Source of the DNA: Mesorhizobium sp. M00.F.Ca.ET.216.01.1.1
GTDB taxonomy: Bacteria > Pseudomonadota > Alphaproteobacteria > Rhizobiales > Rhizobiaceae
DNA length: 38,688 nt
Direction of reading: 5' to 3'
NCBI RefSeq assembly: GCF_004010325.2
Contig: NZ_SADR02000041.1
Coordinates: 1 to 38,688, forward strand
Numbering within the stretch: the first letter of the stretch is position 1; the number at the start of each line of letters is the position of its first letter. This document shows, piece by piece, positions 1 to 8,298 of the stretch. The notes under the pieces are model-generated. The model worked only from the letters and a program-made list of their open reading frames with translations, was not told the DNA's origin and made no database searches. The position numbers and the translations under genes were made by a program.

Positions 1-1
1 G

Positions 2-109
2 AACCTCGTGCGATCAATCGACGACAAGCGAAGCATCAAGCTGCGCCGAAAGCGCGCTGCAAGAAACAACAAATACCTCGAACAAATCCTCCAACCTTCA
101 ATCCGTTAA
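2..109 (+). CDS. C-terminal end of an unidentified gene entering the window
   Basis: A reading frame is open from the left edge to a TAA at 107-109 and gives about 35 residues, rich in Arg and Lys with a hydrophobic end (NKYLEQILQPSIR). I do not recognise it. It could be the tail of a real gene or a chance open frame; other frames are also open here. Only the edge position and the basic composition support it. Confidence 0.2.
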   Translation, partial: NLVRSIDDKRSIKLRRKRAARNNKYLEQILQPSIR

Positions 110-567
110 CCCGGATTCAAAGCCGTGGACCCCTCCCCTCTGAGGAGGTCAAACGAAGCATGCAGGAGTTTCAAGGCGCGATGTGAGCCTCCAAGTCGCC
201 GCTCTCTGTGTGGCTTGGGCATTCTCAGTTGCCCCTGCCTGTCTCACCAACGTCGGGCCTGAACGGTGCTAGTCATTTCGTCAGGTGTCTGACGATTGAG
301 ACGGCAGGAACGTCCCTCAAGATGCGGAACACGCTGGCCCTGCCGATATCAAGCTGGGCCTCTTTCACTGTTTCAATTATTTCCGCGCCGGAAATCTCTG
401 GCATCATTGGTTCGTCCACTGGCGAGGATGCCGGGAAGTCGCTACTCTCCGCCTCATGATCGCTTCGCCTGTGGTATGGGGTCGTAAATGGTTGAAATGC
501 GGGGGCGAGCAGCCGGCCAGGTTTGGAGCGCCCCACGCGCATTGGCAGAGCGAGGCACGGCCGCTCC
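110..567. other. Intergenic region before the two-component system
   Basis: No gene can be supported here. Short open frames exist on both strands. The most protein-like is a minus-strand stretch of about 45 codons, roughly 273-410, beginning MMPEISGAEIIETVKE, but it lacks a clear ribosome-binding site and any recognisable family. The promoter of the response-regulator operon should lie in the last 200 bases, but I see no confident -35/-10 pair. Confidence 0.4.
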
Positions 568-1332
568 ATGACAACGCTTTGCCCGCCGCGGCTGATCGTG
601 GTTGACGACGAGGAAGGCGTGCGAGAAACACTTGCCGACTATCTCGGCCAGCAGGGATTTGACGTCAGGACCGCGGAGGGCGGTCGTGCGCTCGATGCCC
701 ATCTGGCAGCCGGATCTGCGGATCTCATCATGCTTGACGTCAACATGCCTGGCGAAGATGGTTTTGCCATTGCGCGCCGCTTGCGCGCCTCCAGCTCGGT
801 GCCCATCATCATGGTCACCGCGGCCGGTGACGTGATCGACCGTGTCGTTGGCCTTGAGATCGGCGCTGACGATTACGTGGCTAAGCCGTTCGACCTACGG
901 GAACTGCATTCGCGGCTCAGGGCGGTTTTGCGGCGGCTCCAGAGAGGCAGCCAAAGTGACGTGCCCAATGCGGGACCGGTGGCTTTGGCCGATCGGGTGC
1001 CGTCGCAAAGGGAAGGGCTGATCCCATTCGGAAAAGTCATGCTCGATCTTCCTAGACATTGCCTGGTGGCTTCCCATGGAGAGAGGCAGCGCCTGACTTT
1101 GATGGAAATAGACCTCTTGAGGGTATTCGTCGAAAACCCTCATCGCGTACTCAGCCGCGAACGTATTTTCGAGCTCGCTCACGGCCGCGCAACCGAACCT
1201 TTCAATCGAAGCATTGATATTCGCATCACGCGGTTGCGTCGCAAGATCGAGATCGACCCGGCCAAACCCGAAGTCATTCGGACCATCCGCGGTGTCGGTT
1301 ATCTATTTGCCCCACCCGAGACACCCGCATGA
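568..1332 (+). CDS. OmpR/PhoB-family response regulator
   Basis: Cytoplasmic transcription factor of 254 residues. The receiver domain (about residues 8-120) shows the acidic pair DD13-14, the phospho-acceptor Asp57 in LIMLDVNMP, a switch Thr84 and the conserved Lys106 in YVAKPF. The C-terminal winged helix (about 155-250) ends in the family-typical IRTIRGVGYLF. The linker is somewhat long. A TTG 45 bases upstream is also in frame, but ATG 568 places the receiver domain at the usual distance from the N-terminus. The stop overlaps the start of the hybrid kinase (ATGA), so the two are almost certainly co-translated and form a cognate pair. The signal and target genes cannot be read from the sequence. 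Family assignment is secure. Confidence 0.93.
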   Translation: MTTLCPPRLIVVDDEEGVRETLADYLGQQGFDVRTAEGGRALDAHLAAGSADLIMLDVNMPGEDGFAIARRLRASSSVPIIMVTAAGDVIDRVVGLEIGADDYVAKPFDLRELHSRLRAVLRRLQRGSQSDVPNAGPVALADRVPSQREGLIPFGKVMLDLPRHCLVASHGERQRLTLMEIDLLRVFVENPHRVLSRERIFELAHGRATEPFNRSIDIRITRLRRKIEIDPAKPEVIRTIRGVGYLFAPPETPA

Positions 1333-3350
1333 TGGATGAACCCCTGGACCTGGATGAACAGGTGGTCACAGGCGCTGGAGCGGGCCAAACGAGCAATTTC
1401 GACGCGCCAGATATTCGCGTTCTGCGCGCCCTCCTCGACGCGATGCCGGCCTGGGCCGTATTCGTTGATCGCAATAACACCTATCGCTATGCAAACGGCA
1501 AATTTCTCGAGTTCGTGAAGCTACCGATGGATCGGATCATCGGGCAGCACATGGCCGATGTGCTCGGACAGCCGGTGTATGAGTCCTACTCGGGAATCGC
1601 GACGAAGGTCTATTCTGGAGACAGAGTTCGCTGGGAAGATTGGGCGAACTATGGCGAGCTGGGCAGGCGCTATATTCAAGAGAACTTCGTTCCCTTCATG
1701 TCCGCCAGCGGACAGATCCAGGGCGTCATAGCAATTGGCCTCGACCTCACAGAACACAAGCTGCGCGAGCGCGAGCTCGCCGAGCGGCTCGAAGCGCAGA
1801 CCGCAGTGGAAACCATGTCGTCCGCGATCGTCGCATCCGCGCTCGACTGCGTCATCGTTATCGACGAAGACGGCTGCGTCGTTGAATTCAATCCCGCCGC
1901 CGAGACGGCCTTCGGCTACAGCCGCGAAGCGGTTGTCGGCAAGCCGATCGCTGAACTGATCGTTCCTGAGCACCTGCGTGCTCGACATCATGCCGGCATG
2001 GAGCGTTACATGGTCACCGGGGAAGCGGCGGTCCTGGGCCGCCGGGTTGAGATCGAGGCAATGCGCTCCGACGGTACGTTGCTGCCGGTCGAACTAGCGA
2101 TAACGGAGGTGCGGCTGCCGGACCGCAGGTTCTTCACGGCACATATTCGTAACTTGACCGAGGTCCGCCGTGCCCATGAGGAGATCGAGCGACAGCGCGA
2201 CGCGCTGCATCAGAGTGAGAAGCTTGCGGCTCTAGGCTCGCTGCTTGCCGGTGTCGCGCACGAGCTCAACAACCCGCTTTCAATTGTCACCGGTCAGGCG
2301 CTCATGCTGCGTGAAGCTGCCAACTCTTCGCCGCTACGCGATGCCGACCTCCACAAGATCGCCGAGCGCAGTGTAAAGATCGAAGCCGCGGCGGAGCGCT
2401 GTGCCCGAATAGTGCGCACTTTTCTCGCCATGGCGCGTCAGCGCGCAGGCGAGCGGCGTGAGGTTGACCTGTCCACTTTGGTCGATGGGGCAATAGACCT
2501 TCTTTCCTATGGCCTCAAAACGGGTGGCATCGAACTTGCCAAAGACCTCCAGCCCGGCCTGCCGCGCGTCTGGGCCGATGGCGACCAGATCCATCAGGTT
2601 CTAGTTAATCTCATCCTCAACGCCCAACAGGCGCTTGAGGACGTCTCTGGCCTGCGCCGGATCACCGTGTCCATTCGGCACGATCATGCCAAATCCAACA
2701 TCGCCCTGACCGTCAGCGACAACGGCCCGGGCGTTCCGGAGCAGATCCGCAATCGTATTTTCGATCCGTTCTTCACCACCAAACCGCAAGGTATTGGCAC
2801 GGGCATCGGCTTGGCCGTTTCCCGGGGTCTGATCGAGGCCCAAGGGGGAAGCCTGGTTCTGCAGCCGTCACAATCGGGCCGGGGCGCCTCTTTCGTGATC
2901 CAAATCCCGGTTGGTGTAGCGGCGACGTCGGCATCCGAAAGAGTTCTTGAATCGATCGACAGGAAGGTAGCCGAACCCGAGGTCCGCCGGGCTCTTGTCG
3001 TGGACGATGAAGACGAAATCGCCGGCATCCTTGCTGAACTCCTCGACCGGCAGGGTTTCACCTGCGACTTGTCGCCGAGTGGCGAGGACGCGAAAGCGCT
3101 TGTGCGCACCAATGATTATGACGTCATCCTTTGCGACATCCGAATGGCCGATGGTGATGGGCCGTCATTTTTTTACTGGCTTCAGGAGGCGAAGCCTCAT
3201 CTTGCACGCCGTATTGGCTTTGTCACCGGCGATACACTTGGCCCGGCCGCCGGCCGGTTCCTCGAGCGGAGCGGGTGCCCGGTTATCGAGAAGCCGTTCC
3301 GCCCGGAGGACGTGTCCCGCCTGGTCCGGCTTCTTGCAGATGACACGTAA
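1329..3350 (+). CDS. Soluble PAS-PAS hybrid sensor histidine kinase with C-terminal receiver
   Basis: A 673-residue sensor kinase without transmembrane segments, so it senses a cytoplasmic signal. Order of domains: PAS (about 28-145), PAS (about 165-285), a short coiled coil, HisKA with the phospho-accepting His311 in GVAHELNNPLS, HATPase with N box (NLILNAQQAL), G1 (DNGPGVP), F box (DPFFTTKP) and G2 (GTGIGLAV), then a receiver domain (about 555-670) with phospho-acceptor Asp603 in ILCDIRM. The start overlaps the stop of the OmpR-type regulator. The extra receiver suggests either a phosphate sink or feedback control, because the partner regulator already has its own receiver and no Hpt domain is encoded nearby. 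Ligand of the PAS domains is unknown. Confidence 0.93.
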   Translation: MMDEPLDLDEQVVTGAGAGQTSNFDAPDIRVLRALLDAMPAWAVFVDRNNTYRYANGKFLEFVKLPMDRIIGQHMADVLGQPVYESYSGIATKVYSGDRVRWEDWANYGELGRRYIQENFVPFMSASGQIQGVIAIGLDLTEHKLRERELAERLEAQTAVETMSSAIVASALDCVIVIDEDGCVVEFNPAAETAFGYSREAVVGKPIAELIVPEHLRARHHAGMERYMVTGEAAVLGRRVEIEAMRSDGTLLPVELAITEVRLPDRRFFTAHIRNLTEVRRAHEEIERQRDALHQSEKLAALGSLLAGVAHELNNPLSIVTGQALMLREAANSSPLRDADLHKIAERSVKIEAAAERCARIVRTFLAMARQRAGERREVDLSTLVDGAIDLLSYGLKTGGIELAKDLQPGLPRVWADGDQIHQVLVNLILNAQQALEDVSGLRRITVSIRHDHAKSNIALTVSDNGPGVPEQIRNRIFDPFFTTKPQGIGTGIGLAVSRGLIEAQGGSLVLQPSQSGRGASFVIQIPVGVAATSASERVLESIDRKVAEPEVRRALVVDDEDEIAGILAELLDRQGFTCDLSPSGEDAKALVRTNDYDVILCDIRMADGDGPSFFYWLQEAKPHLARRIGFVTGDTLGPAAGRFLERSGCPVIEKPFRPEDVSRLVRLLADDT

Positions 3351-3381
3351 CTCCGCCCTGAATTGCGTCAGATGCGAAATC

Positions 3382-3648
3382 CTATGCGAACAAGCCCACT
3401 GCTCGATCGTAAAAATGGTCGAGAGCGCAGCGCCTGGCGGCAATCCGGGCGACTTCAAGCAATTCCTCGCGACCCGAGACGCCGTCCTTGTAGGCTGCGA
3501 TCACTACGCGCGCGACCATTTCGGCGTCCCCGTTGTCAAGCTCCGCTTCGCCGGACCGCAAAATTTCCCGAACCACACCCCTCAAGAGATCCAGTTCAAT
3601 GGCTGAAAAGACGCCCATATGGGGCGCGGATGTGCACTCCACCGCCAT
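3382..3648 (-). CDS. Conserved-looking small protein of unknown function
   Basis: 88 residues, acidic and helical, beginning MAVECTSAPHMGVFSAIELD. An upstream in-frame ATG at 3735 would add 29 residues, but ATG 3648 has a strong GGGAGG ribosome-binding site eight bases upstream, so I chose it. I recognise no domain; there is no signal peptide or membrane segment. The repeated small hydrophobic and acidic pattern resembles short helical regulators or stress proteins common in rhizobia, but that is only an impression. It is convergent with the hybrid kinase, leaving about 30 bases between stops. Confidence 0.6.
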   Translation of the reverse strand: MAVECTSAPHMGVFSAIELDLLRGVVREILRSGEAELDNGDAEMVARVVIAAYKDGVSGREELLEVARIAARRCALDHFYDRAVGLFA

Positions 3649-3786
3649 CTGAATTCCTCCCGCCGTCACGATATCAAACGCGCGAGAGATTACAACTAAA
3701 GTATTAGACGAAGCGCTTCGGACGTCGTTCGGCACCCGAACACCGCTGCAACGTTGCTATGCCGCATTTGCCCGAAATGCCGCGAA

Positions 3787-4005
3787 ATGCTTTTCTCACG
3801 TTGGTCAAACAGAAGTGGTGCCATCCCATTGCCGAAGCGTCCGCAGACAACGATTGACGTCGAGGAGAAGGACGGTCGCTGGTATATTAAAGTGAACGTC
3901 GACGGTCGCGATAGGCGCACCCTTGGCCCCTTCAAATCACGTGAAGATGCACGGGTGATAGCGAACGAGCAGCGCCATCGATTGAGAGATGAAGGTAAAT
4001 ATTAG
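3787..4005 (+). CDS. Small unknown protein with a basic C-terminus
   Basis: About 72 residues if started at ATG 3787; a TTG at 3754 would add a CxxC-containing N-terminus (CRICPKC) and give 83 residues, so the start is uncertain. The middle has a beta-rich pattern, DGRWYIKVNVDGRDRRTLGP, followed by a helix with many Arg and Glu residues. That layout resembles small single-sheet domains, including the N-terminal arm-type DNA-binding domains of integrases, but the similarity is too weak to assign. No neighbour gives context. Confidence 0.5.
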   Translation: MLFSRWSNRSGAIPLPKRPQTTIDVEEKDGRWYIKVNVDGRDRRTLGPFKSREDARVIANEQRHRLRDEGKY

Positions 4006-4108
4006 GGTTTGAGGCGGTTGTCGGGCGCAACACCTTACGGAAACACGTTGCGCCGCATGACGTGCAAGCGTCGCGAATGCGATCAGACCGGCTATCGGTG
4101 GAGTACTC

Positions 4109-4537
4109 ATGAAGACTGTCGTTAGAGTTGTCTGTGCCATCGGCCAATCGGGGCAGCTCGGCCTCGATGGCGGCCTTCCATGGGAAGGCAACCGGTCGCC
4201 GGAGTTCGTCGCCGACGTTGCACGGTTTTTCGACATCACCAGAGGACACGTCTTGCTCGCCGGTCCCAAGACGATCGCGAGCGTTCCGGATTTTGCTCGC
4301 GCGGATCGGGAACTTGTCGTCGTTCGCTCCAGCATGGATCCCGAGGACACGCTCAAGCGCTTTGCCGGCCGTGTCGTCTTCATCGGCGGCGGTCCACCGG
4401 TCTGGGACGCCTACGCGCGCTTCGTCAGCCACTGGGATGTCACGCGGCTGCCCTATGACGGGCCGGCGGACCGCTGGTTCGATGCAAGATGGCTTACGGA
4501 AGGTGGCGAAGTTGCAAGAAATCACCGCGACCATTGA
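4109..4537 (+). CDS. Dihydrofolate-reductase-like protein, short
   Basis: A 142-residue protein with the DHFR fold signature: an N-terminal VVCAIGQSGQLGLDGGLPWE, matching the first strand and the substrate loop of DHFR; then HVLLAGPKTIASVP, equivalent to the NADPH-binding strand and helix; then VVFIGGGPPVWDAY, equivalent to the conserved Gly-Gly-containing IGGxxxY motif. True FolA enzymes reduce dihydrofolate to tetrahydrofolate and are usually 160-170 residues, so this one is short, mainly at the C-terminus. It may be an accessory DHFR or a RibD-C-like reductase. A GGTGGAG ribosome-binding site precedes ATG 4109. It stands alone, with no thyA nearby. Confidence 0.72.
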   Translation: MKTVVRVVCAIGQSGQLGLDGGLPWEGNRSPEFVADVARFFDITRGHVLLAGPKTIASVPDFARADRELVVVRSSMDPEDTLKRFAGRVVFIGGGPPVWDAYARFVSHWDVTRLPYDGPADRWFDARWLTEGGEVARNHRDH

Positions 4538-4735
4538 AGGCCCGGCTCGTACCGATCTGGGATCATTTGGACCATCTCGCGACCCAAGTTCCACACCGCA
4601 TCTTATGCAACTTTTGATCCTATCTTGATCAGCAATCCTGCAATCCTGCCCAGGACATCCATTCCGAAACGGCACAACGCGCGAGAAGCCGTCATTGCCG
4701 AGCAGATACTCTAACGTCGTGTTCGGGCCGAGGGC

Positions 4736-5359
4736 AGACCGTCAGCTTCGGGCAACCGCCCAACCGACATGTATCTCAGCACGAAGTTGACGGCCTTCGC
4801 CTGCATTGATGCCGGCATCACGACCGTAATCGATGCCTGCCACTCCTCGCGCAGCCCGGCACATACCGATGCGGCCCTCGACGCGCTCGACGACAGCGGA
4901 ATCCGTGCGCTGCACATGTTGGGTGCTGCGATGGACAAGAAAGCTTCGTCCACGCATTTGCAGGGCGACTTGAAGCGCCTCGCCTCCATCTGGAACCAGG
5001 GCGACGGCCTTGTGCGGGTCGGCCTGTTCGGCCAACTCAATATCGACTGGTGGCGGGTCGCGCGCGACCTCGACATGCGCATCCTGACCGAGTTCATCGG
5101 CGACCTGGCCAAGCTCGGACCAGAATTCGACGAGCCGGGCCTGCTCGGTCCGCGCAACATCTTCAACCACTGCACCCGTGTGCCCGAAGAGACCTGGCAG
5201 CGCTTCGCAAGGGCCGGCGTCAACATCACCGTCAATCCGCGTTCCGACGCTCTGTTCGGCTTCGACGACGATGGCTTCGCATTCCAGCAGGCACTCGATT
5301 ATGGCCTAAGCCCGGCGCTCGGCATCGACCTCGACACCGCCTTCGGCAGCGATTGCTAG
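4736..5359 (+). pseudogene. Internal fragment of an amidohydrolase (ATZ/TRZ/cytosine-deaminase type)
   Basis: About 200 residues match the middle of metal-dependent hydrolases that deaminate or dechlorinate N-heterocycles: IDAGITTVIDACHSSRSPAHTD is a family hallmark, and later NIFNHCTRVPEE, a metal-ligand His region, and LGIDLDTAFGSD follow in normal order. The N-terminal HxH metal site is absent, and the reading ends abruptly at a stop just after GSD, where intact enzymes continue for roughly 150 residues. The first usable ATG is 4769, already inside the domain. Both ends are therefore lost and no active enzyme can be made. The right-hand break coincides with the start of the LacI-type fragment. 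Confidence 0.82.
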
Positions 5360-5750
5360 CCTCTTCAAGAGAAGCTCCGTTGCCGCCGCTCCGATCAAAT
5401 GCGCTGGCTGCGCGATGGCCGTGAGACCCTGGGCCACGAACTGCATCCAGTCGAGGTCGTCGAAGCAAAGCAGCGAAATGTTGCCTGGAATCGCAAACTT
5501 CAGTGCGGAAGTCGCCTCCAGAACGCCTGTCGACATCACACCGTCGGCGGTAAATAGAGCGGACGGCGCATTGCGCATTGTCAGCAGATCGAGCGCTTCC
5601 TTGCGGGCTGCCTCGCTAGAATAGACCGCCACGCGGCGGATCAACCGCGGATCCGGCGTAATGCCTGCGGCACGATGGGCTTCCAGATAACCCAACAGCC
5701 GTTGCCAGCTTGGATGGTGGTAGCGAACATCAGCACTGGAGAGATCAGCG
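5306..5750 (-). pseudogene. C-terminal fragment of a LacI/GalR-family repressor
   Basis: The minus strand encodes about 145 residues of a periplasmic-binding-like effector domain: RLIRRVAVYSSEAARKE, then SALFTADGVMSTGVLEA, then ISLLCFDDLDWMQFV and GLTAIAQPAHLIGAAATELLLKRL. These are the typical last two-thirds of a LacI-family sensor domain. The helix-turn-helix and first subdomain are missing; upstream the frame runs directly into a cyclase fragment near 5750. The tail is replaced near 5357 by the oppositely oriented amidohydrolase fragment. It cannot bind DNA as it stands. The original target is unknown, possibly the amidohydrolase, but that is speculative. Confidence 0.8.
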
Positions 5751-6040
5751 TTCCTCAACGATATCGCTCAGATGGATGCCGATCCGAAATTCGATACTGC
5801 GATCAGGGAGAAGGCCGAGATTGCGCTCTACCATGGCGCTTTGCACTTCGACGGCGCAGCGCACGGCATCGACGACGCTACGAGACTCGACAATGGTTCC
5901 ATCGCCTGCGCTTAACCACGCGATCGTGATACACAGCGATGGTCGGCTCAATTAGATCGCTCCGGAGCGTACGAAGCCGCGCCAACGTACGATCCTCGTC
6001 CGGCGATCAGTATCGCCGCGATTTTCCGCGTCTCGTTCAT
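5745..6040 (-). pseudogene. Decayed class III adenylate/guanylate cyclase (N-terminal part)
   Basis: From ATG 6040 the minus strand reads NETRKIAAILIA, the usual beginning of rhizobial class III cyclases. The expected next segment, of the DVVGYSRL type with the first metal-binding Asp, is missing; the reading resumes in another frame as DEDRTLARLRTLRSDLIEP and continues to HDRVVKR. Two bases are then lost, and the next frame carries GDGTIVESRSVVDAVRCAVE and RIEFRIGIHL-like sequence up to a stop at 5745. So at least one deletion and one frameshift are visible, and the catalytic core is cut by the junction with the LacI fragment. Intact homologues continue into TolB-like and TPR regions, all absent here. 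Confidence 0.85.
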
Positions 6041-6264
6041 CGCCGCTCGCACAGGCAGGATATAGCACAAAGTTGCGCCGATATTATCCATCTCAACAGT
6101 GTGTTCAGACATACGAAAGCCACCCGTGCGATTGGGATCGGATCGCGGCACTCGACAAATGGCCGCTTCTGTGATGGGTTTCGGATGCGGGATGAGCTTT
6201 TCGATTGGGGTAAGCGGCAGGGGTGAAGCGATACGGAGCGCGCAGAACGAACGCGATGAGGCGG

Positions 6265-7410
6265 CTATCGGCGAATAGCGGCCTTGAAGAGGCGATTGGC
6301 GGGCCCCAAGGTGGTGCGCGCCTTCCTCACAAGCCGGCTCAGGCGGGTTGGCGGAGCGAGCTTGCGTTCCAGCACTGCCGCCAGATCGGATCGGCCCCGA
6401 TCGCGTAGCGGCAAGAGCAGATCGCGATAGCAACTCGCCTGATAGGCGTTATCGATCTTGAGGTTCGTGAGGTCTTCCGCTCGGAGGTCGCGTTGAGGAA
6501 ATGCCGCAGTCGTATTCAGCTTCCCGAGCGCTATCAGGGCCAGCATCGTGCGGAGGCACTTCTCGCATCGCCCGCAGTTCTCGCCGACGCTCTCCAATGA
6601 ACCACAGACTTTGACGTGATCCAATGCCACCGGCCAATCAGCCACGATCGCCGTCTTAGCCAACCGCGACATCTCCAGCCCATGATGTTCGATCGCCATA
6701 TGGGCGCTGCTATAGAACGGGTCAAGCAGTGGATGCGAGCCCCAAGGTTCCAGATTGGCAGCATCGAAGGTTGCTGAGATCTTTACCTTCCGGAGCCGCC
6801 CGCCGACGAAATGCGCGAGCCCGGCCAAGAACGCTCCGTGATAGATATTAATGTAGAACGACATGTTGTTGTTGTGGAGGGATTGCGCGTTCGTGCGCAG
6901 GACGACTGCCTGCACTCCCGCCTCATGCGCAAGGATCTCATGCACTTCTCTGAGACGCATGAACTTGCGCTCGGACGTGTTGCCGCCGACGAGAATGGCT
7001 GCTGAGACCGCCTCCGGGTGCGATCGCGGGATTCCTTGAAGGTTACTCCTCAGAGAAGCCAGTGAATCGATCCCGCCCGAAAGGAACAGTCCGACCCCCT
7101 CTCCCGGCAAGCGCGTTTCGGTTGAGGCCTCAATGCGCGGAGGATCGGCGAGTCGATGCCATCGCGTCAGTGTCTGCGACGCAGCCGCCAGATTTGCTCG
7201 GAGCACAGGACAGATACCACCACCCTCTATGACAATCCGCCGCTCGCCTGCATGCCATGCCGGCAGGAAGCACAAAATCAGAAAAGCGTTGGGGTCCGCG
7301 TACAAGTCGTACCCCTGAACAGATATCTCTTGGGTGTCCCTGCCTGCTTCCTCCCATCTAACTTCTGCGCGCGCGATGTCTTCTTCGGCTTTGAAGCCGC
7401 TCACAATCAT
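6265..7410 (-). CDS. QueC-like PP-loop ATP pyrophosphatase-type protein of unknown substrate
   Basis: An intact 381-residue protein. After an N-terminal domain of about 100 residues comes the PP-loop SGGIDS (111-116), which binds ATP in enzymes that adenylate a substrate carbonyl. Further on is GSHPLLDP (224-231) and a cysteine cluster C269-x9-C279-x2-C282-x2-C285 followed by LRTM, which resembles the zinc site of QueC (7-cyano-7-deazaguanine synthase). Overall it looks like a family usually annotated asparagine-synthase-like or hypothetical. It lacks the glutaminase domain of asparagine synthase and is longer than QueC, about 230 residues. ATG 7410 has a GGGAGGA ribosome-binding site seven bases upstream. 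It is flanked by decayed genes on both sides, so it gives no operon context. The substrate is unknown. Confidence 0.75.
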   Translation of the reverse strand: MIVSGFKAEEDIARAEVRWEEAGRDTQEISVQGYDLYADPNAFLILCFLPAWHAGERRIVIEGGGICPVLRANLAAASQTLTRWHRLADPPRIEASTETRLPGEGVGLFLSGGIDSLASLRSNLQGIPRSHPEAVSAAILVGGNTSERKFMRLREVHEILAHEAGVQAVVLRTNAQSLHNNNMSFYINIYHGAFLAGLAHFVGGRLRKVKISATFDAANLEPWGSHPLLDPFYSSAHMAIEHHGLEMSRLAKTAIVADWPVALDHVKVCGSLESVGENCGRCEKCLRTMLALIALGKLNTTAAFPQRDLRAEDLTNLKIDNAYQASCYRDLLLPLRDRGRSDLAAVLERKLAPPTRLSRLVRKARTTLGPANRLFKAAIRR

Positions 7411-7639
7411 CGCCCGTCCTCCCTTAGGACTTACTTTCCTTGGGACTTATTTTGGATCAACTTAGGGCGAGAGCCTATGCCGTCAATGCAGGGGATGTAG
7501 GCTTGCGCCCTGATGTTCCCATCGTCCTCAAATGTATAGCGCGGCGATCTGGGAGAGACCTCGTATTGCCTCACCGAGGAGTGCTCCCGAGCAACGCTGC
7601 CGCTGCCTCACCAGGATGTTCCCCCGTGGTCGCGATCCG

Positions 7640-8185
7640 TCACTCTGTCATTGCTTGGAAGGTCGCTGCTGACGAAGTTGTGCCGAACACCATCTCATGA
7701 GCCTTTTCCTTTCGCCATATTTTGACGCGACGTTGCAGCGTGCGCAGAAGGAGATCGGGATATTTCTCCGGGTATTCCGACTGCAGCCGCGCCAGCAATT
7801 CCCGGCTCGTTTGCCACGCCCTTCTTCAAACCAGCCACGTAGCTCGTGGGTGACCCCTGCAAATGGATCAGGACGCCGCCGTTCCCGCTTCTGTTTTGGT
7901 TTCGGCTTCCCAGTAGGTCGTATTTCGCCCTCCCTCCATGCGGTTCGCAAGCCTGAAAGGAACTCATCGAGCGCCGGCTCGGACACCGCGGAATCTGATG
8001 TGGGTAATCGATCGGCTGAGGCCACAAGGCGCTGTTGTGCGGCTCGCATGTCGCTCAGCATCAGGATCCAGCTGCGCAGCCATCTGCGCCAGCTTCGCGC
8101 GAACAGACGCCGGCGTCAGCGGATGTTCCATCAAGCGCTGGCAGGGTGTCGCCGGAAGGTGATAGCGCTTGCGCACCCTGGCGCC
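7640..8185 (-). pseudogene. Frameshifted remnant of a DDE-type transposase/integrase
   Basis: Three minus-strand frames join into one product. RVRKRYHLPATPCQRLMEH and the following helix lie near 8050-8185. After a shift around 8050 the frame reads LLSDMRAAQQRLVA, then a linker and RRRPDPFAGVTHELRGWFEE. After a second shift near 7822 it reads SRELLARLQSEYPEKYP, then LLRTLQRRVKIWRKEKAHE and a stop at 7640-7642. This is the characteristic C-terminal region of integrase-core transposases common in Rhizobiales; the catalytic core upstream is missing. I cannot name the IS family with certainty and see no terminal inverted repeats. It is inactive. Confidence 0.78.
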
Positions 8186-8298
8186 GCCTGGCGGGATCGC
8201 CGGCGATAACGGCGGCGCCGTCCAACATTGCCGAGTCAGGCACTGTTCAAACGGTTAGCTCTGGTTCGGTCGATGATGTTGCCAAAACAAAGCGGACG

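Noticed and set aside
6170..6188. 19-base exact repeat of 38458-38476 (tgtgatgggtttcggatgc)
   Set aside because: Too short and isolated to show a mobile element; no flanking duplication or inverted repeat was seen.
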